Positions 15,793 to 27,200 of a DNA stretch of 64,000 nt are shown in pieces. The position numbers were made by a program, and so were the translations under genes. Numbering within the stretch: position 1 is the stretch's first letter; the number at the start of each line of letters is the position of its first letter. The stretch comes from Planktothrix agardhii NIES-204 (GTDB taxonomy: Bacteria > Cyanobacteriota > Cyanobacteriia > Cyanobacteriales > Microcoleaceae). The stretch lies in assembly GCA_003609755.1 (NCBI GenBank), contig AP017991.1, forward strand, positions 310,001-374,000, read 5' to 3'. Below the pieces are notes generated by a model. The model was not told the DNA's origin. It did not search any database and was given only the letters and a program-made list of their open reading frames with translations.

Positions 15793-18165
15793 TTATTTGA
15801 AACGTTGCAAGGGAACAGTTTTCGGATCGAGAATTTTAGGACTGAGACTGCTAAATTTAATCGCTAAAGACATTTTATCTTTATTTGAGAAAACGTGGGT
15901 GACTTCTCCAATTCCAAAGGTACGATGAAAAACTTTATCCCCTACTTTCCAATCCTTAACATCCGATTCTAATTTGTCACTTTTGGCTGGTTGTTTAATC
16001 TCAGTCGGTGATTTTGACTCTTTTTTAGTTCCTTTATTTTTAGTTGTTTTGGGTTGAATGGGAGGGGTATAACCATGAATTAATCCTTCGGGTAATTCTT
16101 GTAAAAACATTGAGGGGATACAGGATTCTAAAGCTCCCCATAACCGCCGTTGACAAGCATGGGTTAAGAATAACTGTTCCTGGGCGCGAGTAATCCCAAC
16201 ATAACATAAACGTCGTTCCTCTTCAATAGATAAGGGGTCATTTAAACTGCGATAATTGGGGAAAAGTCCCTGTTCTAAACCGACTAAAAATACAATCGGA
16301 AATTCTAATCCTTTCGCTGCATGGAGGGTTAATAAGGAAACCGCTTGTTGTCCTTCTTTTAAGTTATCTAAATCGGAAGCTAAGGAGGCACTGGCTAAAA
16401 ATCCGCCCAGGGTATTATCCTCATATTCCTCTTGAAATTGGGAGACGGCATTCGTCAATTCTTTAATATTTTCTAAGCGGTTTTCGGCTTCATCTGTTCC
16501 TTCATTTTTCAAGTCTTGAATATAACCTGCATCCTGTAAAATTCCTTCTAAAATTTGCATGGCGGAATGGTCTTCTAGGCGTTCTTGCCAAGTTTTAATA
16601 GTTTGGGCAAATTGATTTACGGATTTTGCTGAACGTCCGGCTATGGTATTAACAGAATCTTCATCACTAAGCACTTCCCAAAGGGGTATTCCTAACTGTT
16701 TAGACGCATTTAATAACCCATCAATAGTGGTTTTACCAATACCTCGACGGGGAACATTAATAATTCTAAGTAAACTAATACTATCGGCGGGGTTAGCAAT
16801 TACTCGTAAATACGATATGGAATCCTTGATTTCTTTGCGGTCATAGAACCTTAATCCCCCGACAACGGTATAGAGAATATTATTTCTTAATAACACATCT
16901 TCTAGGGCGCGAGATTGGGCGTTGGTTCGATATAAAATGGCAAACGCCCCGTAATCTAATTCGGGATTTTGTTGACTAATTCCTTGAATTTGTGATAGAA
17001 TAAATTTGGCTTCATCTACTTCATCATCTGCCCGATAACAATAAATTGGTAGCCCTTCTCCTCGGGTGGGACGGAGGATTTTGTCAATGCGTTCGGTATT
17101 TTGTTGAATTAGATGATTTGCTACTTGTAAAATATTTTCCCGGGAGCGATAATTTTCCTCCAGTTTAATCATAGTACGGGTATCGTCATCGGGGAGGCGA
17201 TCGCCAAAATCCTGTTGAAATTCTAACAATATTTTATAGTCTGCCATCCGAAACGAATAAATAGATTGATCTACGTCTCCCACCACAAAAATAGAGCGAT
17301 TTTGCCAATTTTTAATGGTTCTGGGGTTTTCCCCATTGGTAACTAATAACCGAATTAAATTATATTGAGTGCGGTTAGTATCTTGATATTCGTCTACTAA
17401 AATATGGCAGAATTTTTGATGCCAATAGGCTAATATTTGCTCATTTTGACTGAGTAAATCAACGGTGACTCTAATTAAATCATCAAAATCTAAGGCATTA
17501 TTTGAAGCTAATTGAGATTGATAGGAACTATAAACTTCCGATACGACTCTACCATAATAATCAGGATTTTCCCTGGCATATTGTTGAGGCGAAAACCCTA
17601 GGTTTTTAGCATTACTAATAGAATATCTAATTTTTTTAGGTTCAAATTTCTTATCATCTAAATTCATATCTTTGAGAACAATATGCTTAACTAACTTTTG
17701 GGCATCATCTTCATCAAAGATGGAGAAATTCTTATCCCACTTTCTGCCACTTTCGTCTTGATATTTATTAATATCATATCTTAGAATCCGAGCGCATAAA
17801 CTATGGAAAGTTCCCATCCAAAGATGTTTGCTAATACTGCGATAAACCTTTGATTTCAAGCGAGTTTGTTCATCGGCAGCTAAAGCTGATAAGGGTTTTC
17901 CAAATTCGAGTTCTGCCTGTTGTTGAGCAAAAATTAACTCAACCCGTTCTTTAATTTCCTTGGCAGCTTTATTAGTAAAAGTCACCGCCAAAATGTTCTC
18001 AGGATGAACCCGATGACTGCGAATTAAATTAGCGATGCGATAGGTTAAAGCCCGTGTTTTACCCGAACCTGCCCCCGCCACCACCAGCATCGGGCCACAA
18101 AAATGTTCCACCGCCTGACGTTGGCAGGTATTTAGATGGCTAAGGAAATCAATTGTTTGAGTCAT
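15793..18165 (-). CDS. pcrA: UvrD/PcrA-type DNA helicase
   Basis: An SF1A 3'-5' helicase for repair and replication-fork processing. From ATG 18165 (790 aa) Walker A GAGSGKT lies at residues 31-37, then VTFTNKAAKE (motif Ia), VDEYQDTN (motif II), GDVDQSIYSFR (motif III), LHAAKGLEF (motif V) and YVGITRAQEQL (motif VI). The C-terminal tail (GDKVFHRTFGIGEVTHV) is the Tudor-like module of PcrA that contacts RNA polymerase. The frame extends to 18246, but those 27 residues (Cys- and Pro-rich) look unlike the family. The gene ends 16 bp from a repeat element but is intact. Confidence 0.95.
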   Translation of the reverse strand: MTQTIDFLSHLNTCQRQAVEHFCGPMLVVAGAGSGKTRALTYRIANLIRSHRVHPENILAVTFTNKAAKEIKERVELIFAQQQAELEFGKPLSALAADEQTRLKSKVYRSISKHLWMGTFHSLCARILRYDINKYQDESGRKWDKNFSIFDEDDAQKLVKHIVLKDMNLDDKKFEPKKIRYSISNAKNLGFSPQQYARENPDYYGRVVSEVYSSYQSQLASNNALDFDDLIRVTVDLLSQNEQILAYWHQKFCHILVDEYQDTNRTQYNLIRLLVTNGENPRTIKNWQNRSIFVVGDVDQSIYSFRMADYKILLEFQQDFGDRLPDDDTRTMIKLEENYRSRENILQVANHLIQQNTERIDKILRPTRGEGLPIYCYRADDEVDEAKFILSQIQGISQQNPELDYGAFAILYRTNAQSRALEDVLLRNNILYTVVGGLRFYDRKEIKDSISYLRVIANPADSISLLRIINVPRRGIGKTTIDGLLNASKQLGIPLWEVLSDEDSVNTIAGRSAKSVNQFAQTIKTWQERLEDHSAMQILEGILQDAGYIQDLKNEGTDEAENRLENIKELTNAVSQFQEEYEDNTLGGFLASASLASDLDNLKEGQQAVSLLTLHAAKGLEFPIVFLVGLEQGLFPNYRSLNDPLSIEEERRLCYVGITRAQEQLFLTHACQRRLWGALESCIPSMFLQELPEGLIHGYTPPIQPKTTKNKGTKKESKSPTEIKQPAKSDKLESDVKDWKVGDKVFHRTFGIGEVTHVFSNKDKMSLAIKFSSLSPKILDPKTVPLQRFK

Positions 18166-18278
18166 GGCTACAGAAAACACGGGAATTGAATCAACTTCTA
18201 TTTTATCCGTAGCCGGGGGTCGCGGACACACTGAACACCGAAACAAATAGGATATACCCTCAACAGAGTCGGAATAGA

Positions 18279-18833
18279 TTAGGATTTTTGAATTCTGTTA
18301 TAGGTCTGGTGAACCATATCCAGTAAGGTTAACAATTGCTGCCACTGGGCATCTCCAGTCCCATTAGCAGTTTGCTGTTCCGTGGTTAAACGGTCTTTTA
18401 GATGCTTAAATAAATCATTAACTGAGGCCTCCTCAGATGAATTGTCTGTCTCGTACCGACCCTCCTCTGAATCATCATCTTCTCCAGAATCGGCTGAGTC
18501 TTCGTGAATATCCTGGGCTGTTTCTGCCAAGGTTAGGGCCCGTTGAGCAATATTTTCAGGGAGTTTAGGACGTTCTCCTAAAGCAACCCGAGACAATTCT
18601 AGTAATAGTTGACGCACCTGTTCAATCCATTGGCTTTTTTCAGATTGCCAACCTGTTTTGGCAACTTTTTGCTGAATATTCTGGGCTTTTTGGGCTAAAG
18701 GTAAGGCTTGAGTGGAAACACTATCAGGTAATTTAGGAGTATCTGCCAAAGAAGCGCGGGCGACTTCAATTAAGAAATCATGGACTTGCTTGACCCACTG
18801 AAGATCGGATAATTGTGAACTTACTCTAGGCAT
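18279..18833 (-). CDS. Acidic protein with internal duplication, unknown function
   Basis: 184 residues, no signal peptide or membrane segment. Residues about 12-60 (WVKQVHDFLIEVARASLADT...) and 69-113 (WIEQVRQLLLELSRVALGER...) are clear repeats of each other, sharing the pattern W..QV..(L)..A..KLP........AL.LA..AQ.I. An acidic linker (SADSGEDDDSEEG) and a third helical stretch follow. It could be a protein-interaction module. It lies directly upstream of pcrA on the same strand, with 113 bp between the stop and the preferred pcrA start. I recognise no family. Confidence 0.65.
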   Translation of the reverse strand: MPRVSSQLSDLQWVKQVHDFLIEVARASLADTPKLPDSVSTQALPLAQKAQNIQQKVAKTGWQSEKSQWIEQVRQLLLELSRVALGERPKLPENIAQRALTLAETAQDIHEDSADSGEDDDSEEGRYETDNSSEEASVNDLFKHLKDRLTTEQQTANGTGDAQWQQLLTLLDMVHQTYNRIQKS

Positions 18834-19088
18834 ATTTTAAACTCTTGGATTTTTTACTAGACAGTCCGCCATTATTCTCCGCAGGTTGCACTTCGTCTAA
18901 GGTGGGGGATTTTGGGTAGATCAGTTCAAATAAATGTTTTCAGGGTTCGATTTTTTCAATCCCTGACATTAATCTAAAACCCAGTTTATCAAAAAACAAC
19001 TGATTGAGCAGATCGTATTGTTAAGAAACAAAGGTTTTAGTCTACAATAATTCAGATATTCAGCGAACTACTGAGCTTTGAACCTTCA

Positions 19089-19982
19089 GTGATTTCAGGC
19101 GATTCCGCAATTTATAGCCCTAAACCCATCGAACCGATTCCCCCACCCCTTGCCACCCCTCAAGATGCGTTAACGGCTCTCTCAGAGGGGATTGCGCTCC
19201 TGATTGACTTGGCACAACGGGGAGAAATTGATCCTTGGGATGTGCAGGTCATTGACGTAATTGATCGTTATTTGAGTAAACTAACCCCCCCAGAGGAATC
19301 AAGCTCGATCAACAATTTTGCCGAGTTGTCCCAGTCGGGTCAGGCGTTTTTGTATGCCTCAATGTTAGTCTTGCTCAAGGCTGATAGTTTAATGGCGACG
19401 GAAATCCTTGACCCGAATGCTGGCCCCATGGAAGGGGAAGAATTCCTAGACCCTGAAGATGAGGGAAATGGGATTGAACGCCCCCAACAACTGGAAAAAC
19501 AAATCCGGCGGCGGGCTGTTGCCAAAATTCCCCAAAAACGACAAGTGACGTTGCAAGAACTGATTGAACAGTTGCAACTGATGGCCGCTACCATTGCCGC
19601 CCAAAAAGCCCGTCCTCGTCCCCGCGCCAACAACGCTAAAAGCAGAGCCACTACCGCCAAGGCGATCGCTCAATTAGCCCATCAAGAAAATTTAGTTGAA
19701 ATGGCGGCACAGGTCGAACAGCTTTTGAATTCAGGATCACAACAGAATCCAGAATGGTTTGATTTGGAGCAGTTATTAGGTCTATGGTTGGAGATCAAGC
19801 AACCGGAACAGGTTCCGCCCCCGGAAGAAACCCCGATTCAGCATGGCCCCAATCATGATCGGGTGGGGGTGTTTTGGGCATTATTATTATTATCGGCCCA
19901 ATCTAAAGTGGAACTCGCTCAAGAGGAATTTTACCAAGACCTGAAGGTTCGTTCTTTAACAGAACCACCTACAAAGTCTTGA
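19089..19982 (+). CDS. scpA: Segregation and condensation protein A
   Basis: The kleisin subunit that bridges SMC and ScpB in chromosome condensation. The N-terminal SMC-binding helices are visible (GIALLIDLAQRGEIDPWDVQVIDVIDRYL), as is QSGQAFLYASMLVLLKADSLM. The middle is charged and Arg/Ala-rich (ARPRPRANNAKSRATTAKA), and the C terminus has the winged-helix-like FWALLLLSAQSKVELAQEEF. The start is GTG at 19089; no strong ribosome site is seen, and the proline-rich first 20 residues are variable in this family. Length 297 aa is normal for cyanobacteria. scpB is not in the window. Confidence 0.88.
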   Translation: MISGDSAIYSPKPIEPIPPPLATPQDALTALSEGIALLIDLAQRGEIDPWDVQVIDVIDRYLSKLTPPEESSSINNFAELSQSGQAFLYASMLVLLKADSLMATEILDPNAGPMEGEEFLDPEDEGNGIERPQQLEKQIRRRAVAKIPQKRQVTLQELIEQLQLMAATIAAQKARPRPRANNAKSRATTAKAIAQLAHQENLVEMAAQVEQLLNSGSQQNPEWFDLEQLLGLWLEIKQPEQVPPPEETPIQHGPNHDRVGVFWALLLLSAQSKVELAQEEFYQDLKVRSLTEPPTKS

Positions 19983-20199
19983 AATCGTGTAAGTTGAAGT
20001 TTTCTGGAATCCTACGGATTAAGCAACATGAACCTTGATAGGCTATTAATTGATGAATAGACTCAAAACTCAGATTGTAGAATAGAGCAGTTATGCTGTA
20101 TCAGTGCTTGGTGCATACAAGGCATTTAGCGATTCTGATTAGTCAGTTGAATGTGAGTGGATAATTTTAAACATAGCTTAGGGTTGTGAGGAAGTGAAT

Positions 20200-21357
20200 A
20201 TGAAAGCCATGATTCTGGCGGCTGGAAAAGGAACTCGTATCCGTCCAATTACTTATACCATTCCTAAACCTTTAATTCCGATCCTGCAAAAACCGGTGAT
20301 GGAATTTTTGGTGGAATTACTACGAACACACGGTTTTGATCAAATTATGGTCAATGTCAGTCATTTAGCAGATGAAATTGAAAACTATTTTCGTGATGGT
20401 CAAAAGTTTGGCGTTCATATTGCCTATTCTTTTGAAGGACGAATTGAAGACGGAAATTTAATTGGAGAAGCATTAGGTTCGGCGGGAGGGATGAAAAGAA
20501 TTCAAGACTTTAATCCCTTTTTTGATGATACTTTTGTGGTTTTATGTGGCGATGCGTTAATCGATTTAGATTTAGCCACAGCCGTAAAATGGCATAAAGA
20601 AAAGGGAGCCATTGCCACCATTGTGATGAAATCTGTTCCTAAAGAGCAGGTTTCTAGTTATGGAGTTGTGGTAACTGACGAAACAGGTCGGATTAAAGAT
20701 TTCCAAGAAAAACCCTCGGTGAATGAAGCCCTCAGTACAGATATTAATACGGGGATTTATATTTTTGAGCCAGAGATTTTTAAATATATTCCTTCCGGGT
20801 GTGAATATGATATTGGTAGTGAATTATTCCCCCATTTAGTTGAAATTGGAGCTCCTTTTTATGGGATTTCTATGGATTTTGAATGGGTGGATATTGGGAA
20901 AGTCCCTGACTATTGGCAAGCAATTCGCAGTGTGCTGTTAGGACATATTAAAAATGTTTCTATCCCTGGTCAACAGGTGCGCCCTGGCATATATACGGGG
21001 CTGAATGTAGCGGTGAATTGGGATAAAGTTAATATCCAAGGCCCTGTTTATATTGGCGGGATGACTCGAATTGAAGACGGAGCGACGATTATTGGCCCGA
21101 CAATGATTGGCCCGAATTGCTGGGTTTGCAGCGATGCCTATGTGGACAATAGTGTGATTTTTGAATATTCCCGTTTGGGGCTGGGAGTGCGTTTAGTTGA
21201 TAAATTGGTATTTGGGCGCTATTGTGTGGACAAGCTGGGAGCTTCTATTGATGTCCAAGCAGCAGCCCTGGATTGGTTGATTACGGATACCCGTCAAGTT
21301 TTTCATAACCAATCTTCTGAACGACAAGCGATCGTTGATTTATTAGGTAATACTTAA
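20200..21357 (+). CDS. NDP-sugar synthase (mannose-1-phosphate guanylyltransferase-like)
   Basis: A two-domain nucleotidyltransferase that activates a sugar 1-phosphate. The pyrophosphorylase signature LAAGKGTRIRP is at the N terminus, with KPLIPILQKPVMEFL next, the metal/sugar site in VVLCGDALIDLDL and VDIGKVPDYW near residue 233. The C-terminal 130 residues form left-handed beta-helix hexapeptides (GGMTRIEDGATIIGPTMIG). GDP-mannose synthesis is most likely, but UDP-glucose cannot be excluded. I choose ATG 20200, preceded by GAGGAAG, over the GTG six bases upstream. priA starts 8 bp after the stop. Confidence 0.87.
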   Translation: MKAMILAAGKGTRIRPITYTIPKPLIPILQKPVMEFLVELLRTHGFDQIMVNVSHLADEIENYFRDGQKFGVHIAYSFEGRIEDGNLIGEALGSAGGMKRIQDFNPFFDDTFVVLCGDALIDLDLATAVKWHKEKGAIATIVMKSVPKEQVSSYGVVVTDETGRIKDFQEKPSVNEALSTDINTGIYIFEPEIFKYIPSGCEYDIGSELFPHLVEIGAPFYGISMDFEWVDIGKVPDYWQAIRSVLLGHIKNVSIPGQQVRPGIYTGLNVAVNWDKVNIQGPVYIGGMTRIEDGATIIGPTMIGPNCWVCSDAYVDNSVIFEYSRLGLGVRLVDKLVFGRYCVDKLGASIDVQAAALDWLITDTRQVFHNQSSERQAIVDLLGNT

Positions 21358-21365
21358 TCTAAGCG

Positions 21366-23981
21366 GTGTCGGTGTTCGGTTTTCCGGCTCCGTTACCCGC
21401 CACCCTTCTCAATATTAATCCTCAACAAAAACTACTGATGTCTTCTTTGACTTGCGATCAATCTAAGTTTATTGTTGCCGAACCTGGTGCATCTTACTAT
21501 CAGAATGATTCGGATAATTCTGCTTTAAATTCAGAATGGTTTATTGAAGTATTAGTTGATGTTCCTTATGGTTTTAATACGGAAGAACAAGAGGAACAAA
21601 AACTATTTACTTATCGCGTTCCTCAAGATTTAATTGTCAAACCTGGAGATATTGTTAGTGTTCCCTTTGGGAATCAACAATTAGGAGGAATTGTGATCCG
21701 GTTGATGGATCAAGTTCCTTCTGATTTACCGGAAAGTAGAGTTAAAGCTGTTGAAGATATTATTTGTAATGGTTTCTTCCCTTCAACCTATTGGCAACTA
21801 TTACAGCAAGTTTCTAATTATTATCAAACTCCCTTAATTCAAGTTATTCGGACGGCGTTACCCCCAGGATTATTAGGAAAAAGTCAACGTCGTATCCGTT
21901 TAATTCCTGAAACACTCCCAAGGGATGCTCAATTATTTTTAAATCCGGCTGCTGCTTCTATCTTAAAAATCTTACAATCTTCAGTTACCGGAGATTTTAC
22001 TTGGAAATATTTAAAACAAAATGTGATTAATCCCCAACGGGGTTTAAAAGATTTATTACAAAGAAAATGGATCGAAAGTTATTTAGAACCCCCCAGTCCT
22101 CCCCGTCCTAAATTAAAACAGGCGGTGACATTAGTTGATGATATTATCCCCTTAGATTTAACCTCTCGTCAACAGGAAGTTTTACTGCTTGTGATTAAAG
22201 TTCTCAAGCAACAAGGGGGAGAACTATGGTTTAATGATTTAATAAAAATTTGTAGTACCAGTTCTAGTCTGTTAAAAAATTTAGCTGAAAAAGGCTGTAT
22301 TGTAATTACTGAAAGGGAAGTTTTAAGACAGGAACAAGGTATTTTTAAAACCTCCGATCAACCTAAAATATTAAATCAATATCAAACGGAATCTTTACAA
22401 GCAATTAACAGTTTATCCAGTTATGCTCAAATATTATTACATGGGGTTACGGGTTCGGGAAAAACAGAGGTTTATTTACAAGCGATCGCACCCATTCTAA
22501 CTCAAGGAAAATCAGCCTTAATATTAGTTCCTGAAATTGGCTTAACTCCCCAATTAACTGACCGATTTCGCGCCCGTTTTGGCGAACAAGTCTTTGTCTA
22601 TCATAGCGCTCTTTCCGAGGGAGAACGTTATGATACTTGGCGGAATATGACCCTCGGTTTACCCCAAATTATTATTGGAACTCGTTCAGCTATTTTCGCA
22701 CCTTTACCGAAATTAGGATTAATTATTTTAGATGAAGAACATGATAGCAGTTTCAAACAAGATCAACCTTCTCCCTGTTATCATGCCCGAAAAGTTGCCC
22801 AATGGCGGGCGGAATTAGAAAATTGTCCCTTAATATTAGGATCAGCAACTCCCTCCTTAGAAAGTTGGCTAGAAATTAAACAAAAAAACCAACAAAATCG
22901 GTTTTATTTATCCCTTCCCGAACGTATTCAAGCGCGACCAATGCCGCCTATAAAAATAGTTGATATGCGTCAAGAATTGCGTCAAGGAAATCGCTCTATT
23001 TTTAGTTATGATTTACAAACCGCCCTACATCAATTAAAAGCCACAGGTCAACAGGGGATATTATTTATTCATCGTCGGGGACATAGTACCTTTGTTTCCT
23101 GTCGCAGTTGCGGTTATGTGATGGAATGTCCCCATTGTGATGTCTCCTTAGCCTATCATCATGAACATCAAAATGCCGCCCAACTTTTGAGATGTCATTA
23201 TTGTAATTATAGTCAACTCTATCCCCAAGGTTGTCCCGATTGTGACTCACCTTATTTTAAACATTTTGGTAGTGGAACTCAACGGGTTACAGAAGAATTA
23301 AATCGGTTATTTCCTGAGTTAAAATGTATTCGCTTTGATAGTGATACTACCTCCCGAAAAAATGCCCATCGCACCCTATTAACTCAGTTTGCTAATGGAG
23401 AAGCGGATCTATTAGTGGGAACCCAAATGTTAACTAAAGGATTAGATTTAGAGTCTGTTAGTTTAGTCGGAATTGTATCAGCAGATGGGTTATTACATTT
23501 ATCAGATTATCGCGCCAGTGAACGGGCTTTTCAAACCTTAGTTCAAGTCGCAGGACGGGCGGGGCGAGGGAATGATCCTGGGCGAGTAATTTTACAAACC
23601 TATACCCCCGAACATCCGGTGATTCAAGCGGTACAACGTCATGATTATGAGTCTTTTGTTGCTACGGAATTACAACAGCGACAGGAGTTAAATTATCCGC
23701 CTTATGGTCGTTTAATATTATTACGTTTAAGTAGTTTTAATCAGCAAGATGTTGAACAAACTGCTCAAAGATTAGCAGAATTTTTATTAGAAAATAATCC
23801 TAATTCTGACTTTGAATTATTGGGCCCGGCTCCGGCTCCGATTCTTAGGGTTGCTAATCGTTATCGGTGGCAAATTTTAATTAAAACTACTCAAGATTCT
23901 TCTATGATTTTACCTAAATTTTATGAGTTTAATTCTGGTTCTGTCTATATTAATATCGATATTGACCCTCTACATTTATAA
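21366..23981 (+). CDS. priA: Primosomal replication restart helicase
   Basis: Rebuilds the replisome at stalled forks. The N-terminal 3'-DNA-binding domain begins at EVLVDVPYGFN. Helicase motifs are GVTGSGKTEVY (Walker A) and the DEEH box (ILDEEHDSSFKQDQ). The zinc-binding insert holds paired cysteines (CRSCGYVMECPHC, CHYCNYSQ, CPDC), and the GRAGRG motif VI follows. Length is 871 aa from GTG 21366; ATG at 21438 would give 847 aa, and since the first 50 residues are not conserved either start is possible. It follows the nucleotidyltransferase gene by 8 bp. Confidence 0.95.
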   Translation: MSVFGFPAPLPATLLNINPQQKLLMSSLTCDQSKFIVAEPGASYYQNDSDNSALNSEWFIEVLVDVPYGFNTEEQEEQKLFTYRVPQDLIVKPGDIVSVPFGNQQLGGIVIRLMDQVPSDLPESRVKAVEDIICNGFFPSTYWQLLQQVSNYYQTPLIQVIRTALPPGLLGKSQRRIRLIPETLPRDAQLFLNPAAASILKILQSSVTGDFTWKYLKQNVINPQRGLKDLLQRKWIESYLEPPSPPRPKLKQAVTLVDDIIPLDLTSRQQEVLLLVIKVLKQQGGELWFNDLIKICSTSSSLLKNLAEKGCIVITEREVLRQEQGIFKTSDQPKILNQYQTESLQAINSLSSYAQILLHGVTGSGKTEVYLQAIAPILTQGKSALILVPEIGLTPQLTDRFRARFGEQVFVYHSALSEGERYDTWRNMTLGLPQIIIGTRSAIFAPLPKLGLIILDEEHDSSFKQDQPSPCYHARKVAQWRAELENCPLILGSATPSLESWLEIKQKNQQNRFYLSLPERIQARPMPPIKIVDMRQELRQGNRSIFSYDLQTALHQLKATGQQGILFIHRRGHSTFVSCRSCGYVMECPHCDVSLAYHHEHQNAAQLLRCHYCNYSQLYPQGCPDCDSPYFKHFGSGTQRVTEELNRLFPELKCIRFDSDTTSRKNAHRTLLTQFANGEADLLVGTQMLTKGLDLESVSLVGIVSADGLLHLSDYRASERAFQTLVQVAGRAGRGNDPGRVILQTYTPEHPVIQAVQRHDYESFVATELQQRQELNYPPYGRLILLRLSSFNQQDVEQTAQRLAEFLLENNPNSDFELLGPAPAPILRVANRYRWQILIKTTQDSSMILPKFYEFNSGSVYINIDIDPLHL

Positions 23982-24236
23982 AGGATTAAGACTGAGCCAT
24001 CTAAATGGGTATATCCTGGAAGGAATTAGCTGGAACAGTTCAAGAAATATTTACTCTTTTTCACTCCAATCATGATATAATATAATAGGACAGAATTTAA
24101 GTCAATTATGTAAATTTAAAATTTTGTCAACTAATCCATGCCAAATTGTATTGAACAAATCCGTTAGAATGAGAATATAAATTATTAGAATTTATAATTT
24201 TAGAGACCTGAAATTAAACCTATTTTTTGAATTAAA

Positions 24237-27200
24237 ATGCACAGAATTGCAGCCACACCCGGCGGATGGAACCCCGATACAGACGGAGTGATTTTTATTG
24301 AACAAACCCCCGCACCAATTATTTTTTTAACGGCGGCGGATACGGATATTCAAACCTTGGCCACGGTGGTATCCAAACTTCCGGCTGATTTTCCGGCGTT
24401 GCGGGTAACAAATTTATTACAATTACAACAACAATTAACCATTGATACCTACGCAGAAACTGTTTTAGAAAAAGCCCAAGTTATTATTTTAAGACTATTA
24501 GGAGGACGTTCCTATTGGTCGTATGGATTAGAAGTTTTACAAAACATTTTTACTAAAACTAAAACTCAATTAATTATCCTTCCGGGTGAAGATCGTCCCG
24601 ACCCAGATTTAATCAGTCATTCCACAGTATCATTATCAATTGTTGATCAAGTTTGGCGATATTTAACTGAAGCGGGAGTCGATAATTTTGCTAATGCTCT
24701 GTTATTAATTAGCCATCATATTTTCAATAAAAATTATCCGATTATTCCGCCAGTTACGATTCCAAAAGTGGGTTATTATCAGTGGAATCAATCGGCAAAA
24801 TCCGATGATTATAGTGCTGGGGTTGGGATTCTATTTTATCGCGCTCATTACTTATCTGGAAATTTAGATCCGATTGATTCTTTATGTCAAGCATTAGTTG
24901 AATATCAGTTAAAACCTATTCCTATTTTTGTTTCTTCTCTACGAGATCCCGACATACAAACGGAAGTTTTAAACTATTTTAATTCTAATATTCAATTATT
25001 AATTAATACCACCAGTTTTTCGATTTCTTCGACTTCAGAAGATAGTAGTCAACCCCCATTATTTTCCTTGGATATTCCAGTATTACAAGTAATTTTAAGT
25101 GGGGGAAGTTTAGAACAATGGGAAAATAATTTTATGGGACTTTCCCCCAGGGATATTGCGATGAATGTCGCGTTACCCGAAGTGGATGGACGAATTATTA
25201 GTCGGGTGATTTCTTTTAAAGCTATTGAAAATTGGCATCCTACCTTAGAAACCAATGTTGTTAGATATGTGGCGGTGCAAAATCGGATTAAATTTGTCGC
25301 CGAGTTAGCCAAAAATTGGATTAATTTACAACAGAAACCCCCATCAAAACGAAACATTGCGATTATTTTAGCTAACTATCCCTGTCGAGATGGACGTTTA
25401 GGTAATGGAGTGGGTTTGGATACGCCAGCCAGTTGTATTGAAATTCTAAAAGCCTTAGAAAAAGCGGGATATTTCCTAGAAAATTCTCCTGAAACCGGAG
25501 AAGAATTAATTGATCAATTAACATCAGGAATTACCAATGACCCGGAAGGTTGGGAGTTGCGATCTATTGATCAAAGTTTATCCTTTGCAGACTATCAAGA
25601 CTATTTTTTAACCTTACCCCTTACCATTCAAACTGCTATTAATAACCGATGGAAAGATCATTTTCAAGAGGAACAAAAGACCGCTAAAGGCTTTGCTATT
25701 TCAGGGATTCAACGGGGAAATATTTTTATCGGGATACAACCTTCTCGGGGCTATGATCTTGATCCTAACTTAAATTATCATGCCCCGGATTTAGAACCTA
25801 CACCGGATTATTTGGCATTTTATTATTGGTTGCGATCGCAATTTCAAGCCGATGCAATTATTCATTTAGGAAAACATGGGAATTTGGAATGGTTGCCGGG
25901 TAAAAGTGTAGGATTATCAGAAAACTGTTATCCTGAAATAGCTTTAGGTGCATTGCCGAATTTTTATCCATTTATTGTTAATGATCCAGGGGAGGGAACC
26001 CAAGCTAAACGTCGTTCTCAAGCGGTAATTTTAGACCATTTAACCCCTCCTTTAACCCGTGCGGAATTATATGGATCATTACAACAGTTAGAAGGGTTAA
26101 TGGATGAATATTATCAAGCCCAAAGTTTAGATCCCTCGCGGTTATTGTTAATTTCAGAAAGAATTATTCAGTTAATTCAACAGGAAAATTTAGAGGAAGA
26201 ATTGGGTTTACCCAAACTCAATAAACAGGCAGTTTTAAAGGATCAAGATTCCATCTTTAGTGAATTAGATCGCTATTTATGTGAGTTAAAAGAAGCACAA
26301 ATTCGGGATGGATTACATATTTTTGGGCAATGCCCCCAAGGTGAACAATTAAGGGATTTAATTATTTCCATAGCCCGTCATCCTGACAATAAACGATTGG
26401 GTTTAACTCGCGCGATCGCCCAATATTGGCAGTTAGACTTTGATCCCTTAACATCAGATTATGGGGAAATTATTAATCAAACTATTAATCATCAATTCTG
26501 TCGAACTGTTGGGGATGGGGTGGCAGTTATTGAAGAATATGCGATTAATTTAATTGAAGAATTACCCCCCCTAACCCCCCCTTGCCAAGTGGGGGAACAA
26601 GAGTTTTTAACTTCTACTTTTGTTGAAGAATTACCCCCCCTAGCCCCCCCTTGCCAAGTGGGGGAACAAGAGTTTTTAATAACAATTCCAGTTTCCCCCA
26701 TTACCAAGGGGGGGTTAGGGGGGGTCAAATCTACAGAATTAATCCAAAGGGAATTAAACTGGATTCAGAATAAATTATTACCCAATTTATTGAGAACTTC
26801 CGAAGAAATTACCAATCTATTAAAAGGTTTAGACGGTCGATTTATCAAGAGTGGTGCATCGGGGGCACCAACAAGAGGAAAACCCGATGTTTTACCCACC
26901 GGACGTAATTTTTATTCCGTTGATATTCGGGCTATTCCTACAGAAACTGCTTGGAGAGTTGGGGAATTAGCCGCATCAGTATTAATTGAACGTTATACCC
27001 AAGAAAATGGCGAATATCCCCGCACATTAGGATTATCAGTTTGGGGAACTTCAACAATGCGAACTGGGGGAGATGATATCGCGGAAGCCTTAGCATTATT
27101 AGGCGTAAAACCTGTTTGGGATTATCCTTCGCGGCGAGTAGTTGATTTTGAAATATTACCAGTTTCTATTTTAGGTCGTCCCCGGGTGGATGTCACACTA

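Noticed and set aside
23982-24236. Cobalamin riboswitch before cobN
   Set aside because: I looked for the conserved B12-box and core of the element in the 255-bp spacer and saw none; the spacer is simply AT-rich.
26492-26728. Minus-strand frame inside cobN
   Set aside because: Mirror image of the palindromic repeat insert; not a gene.
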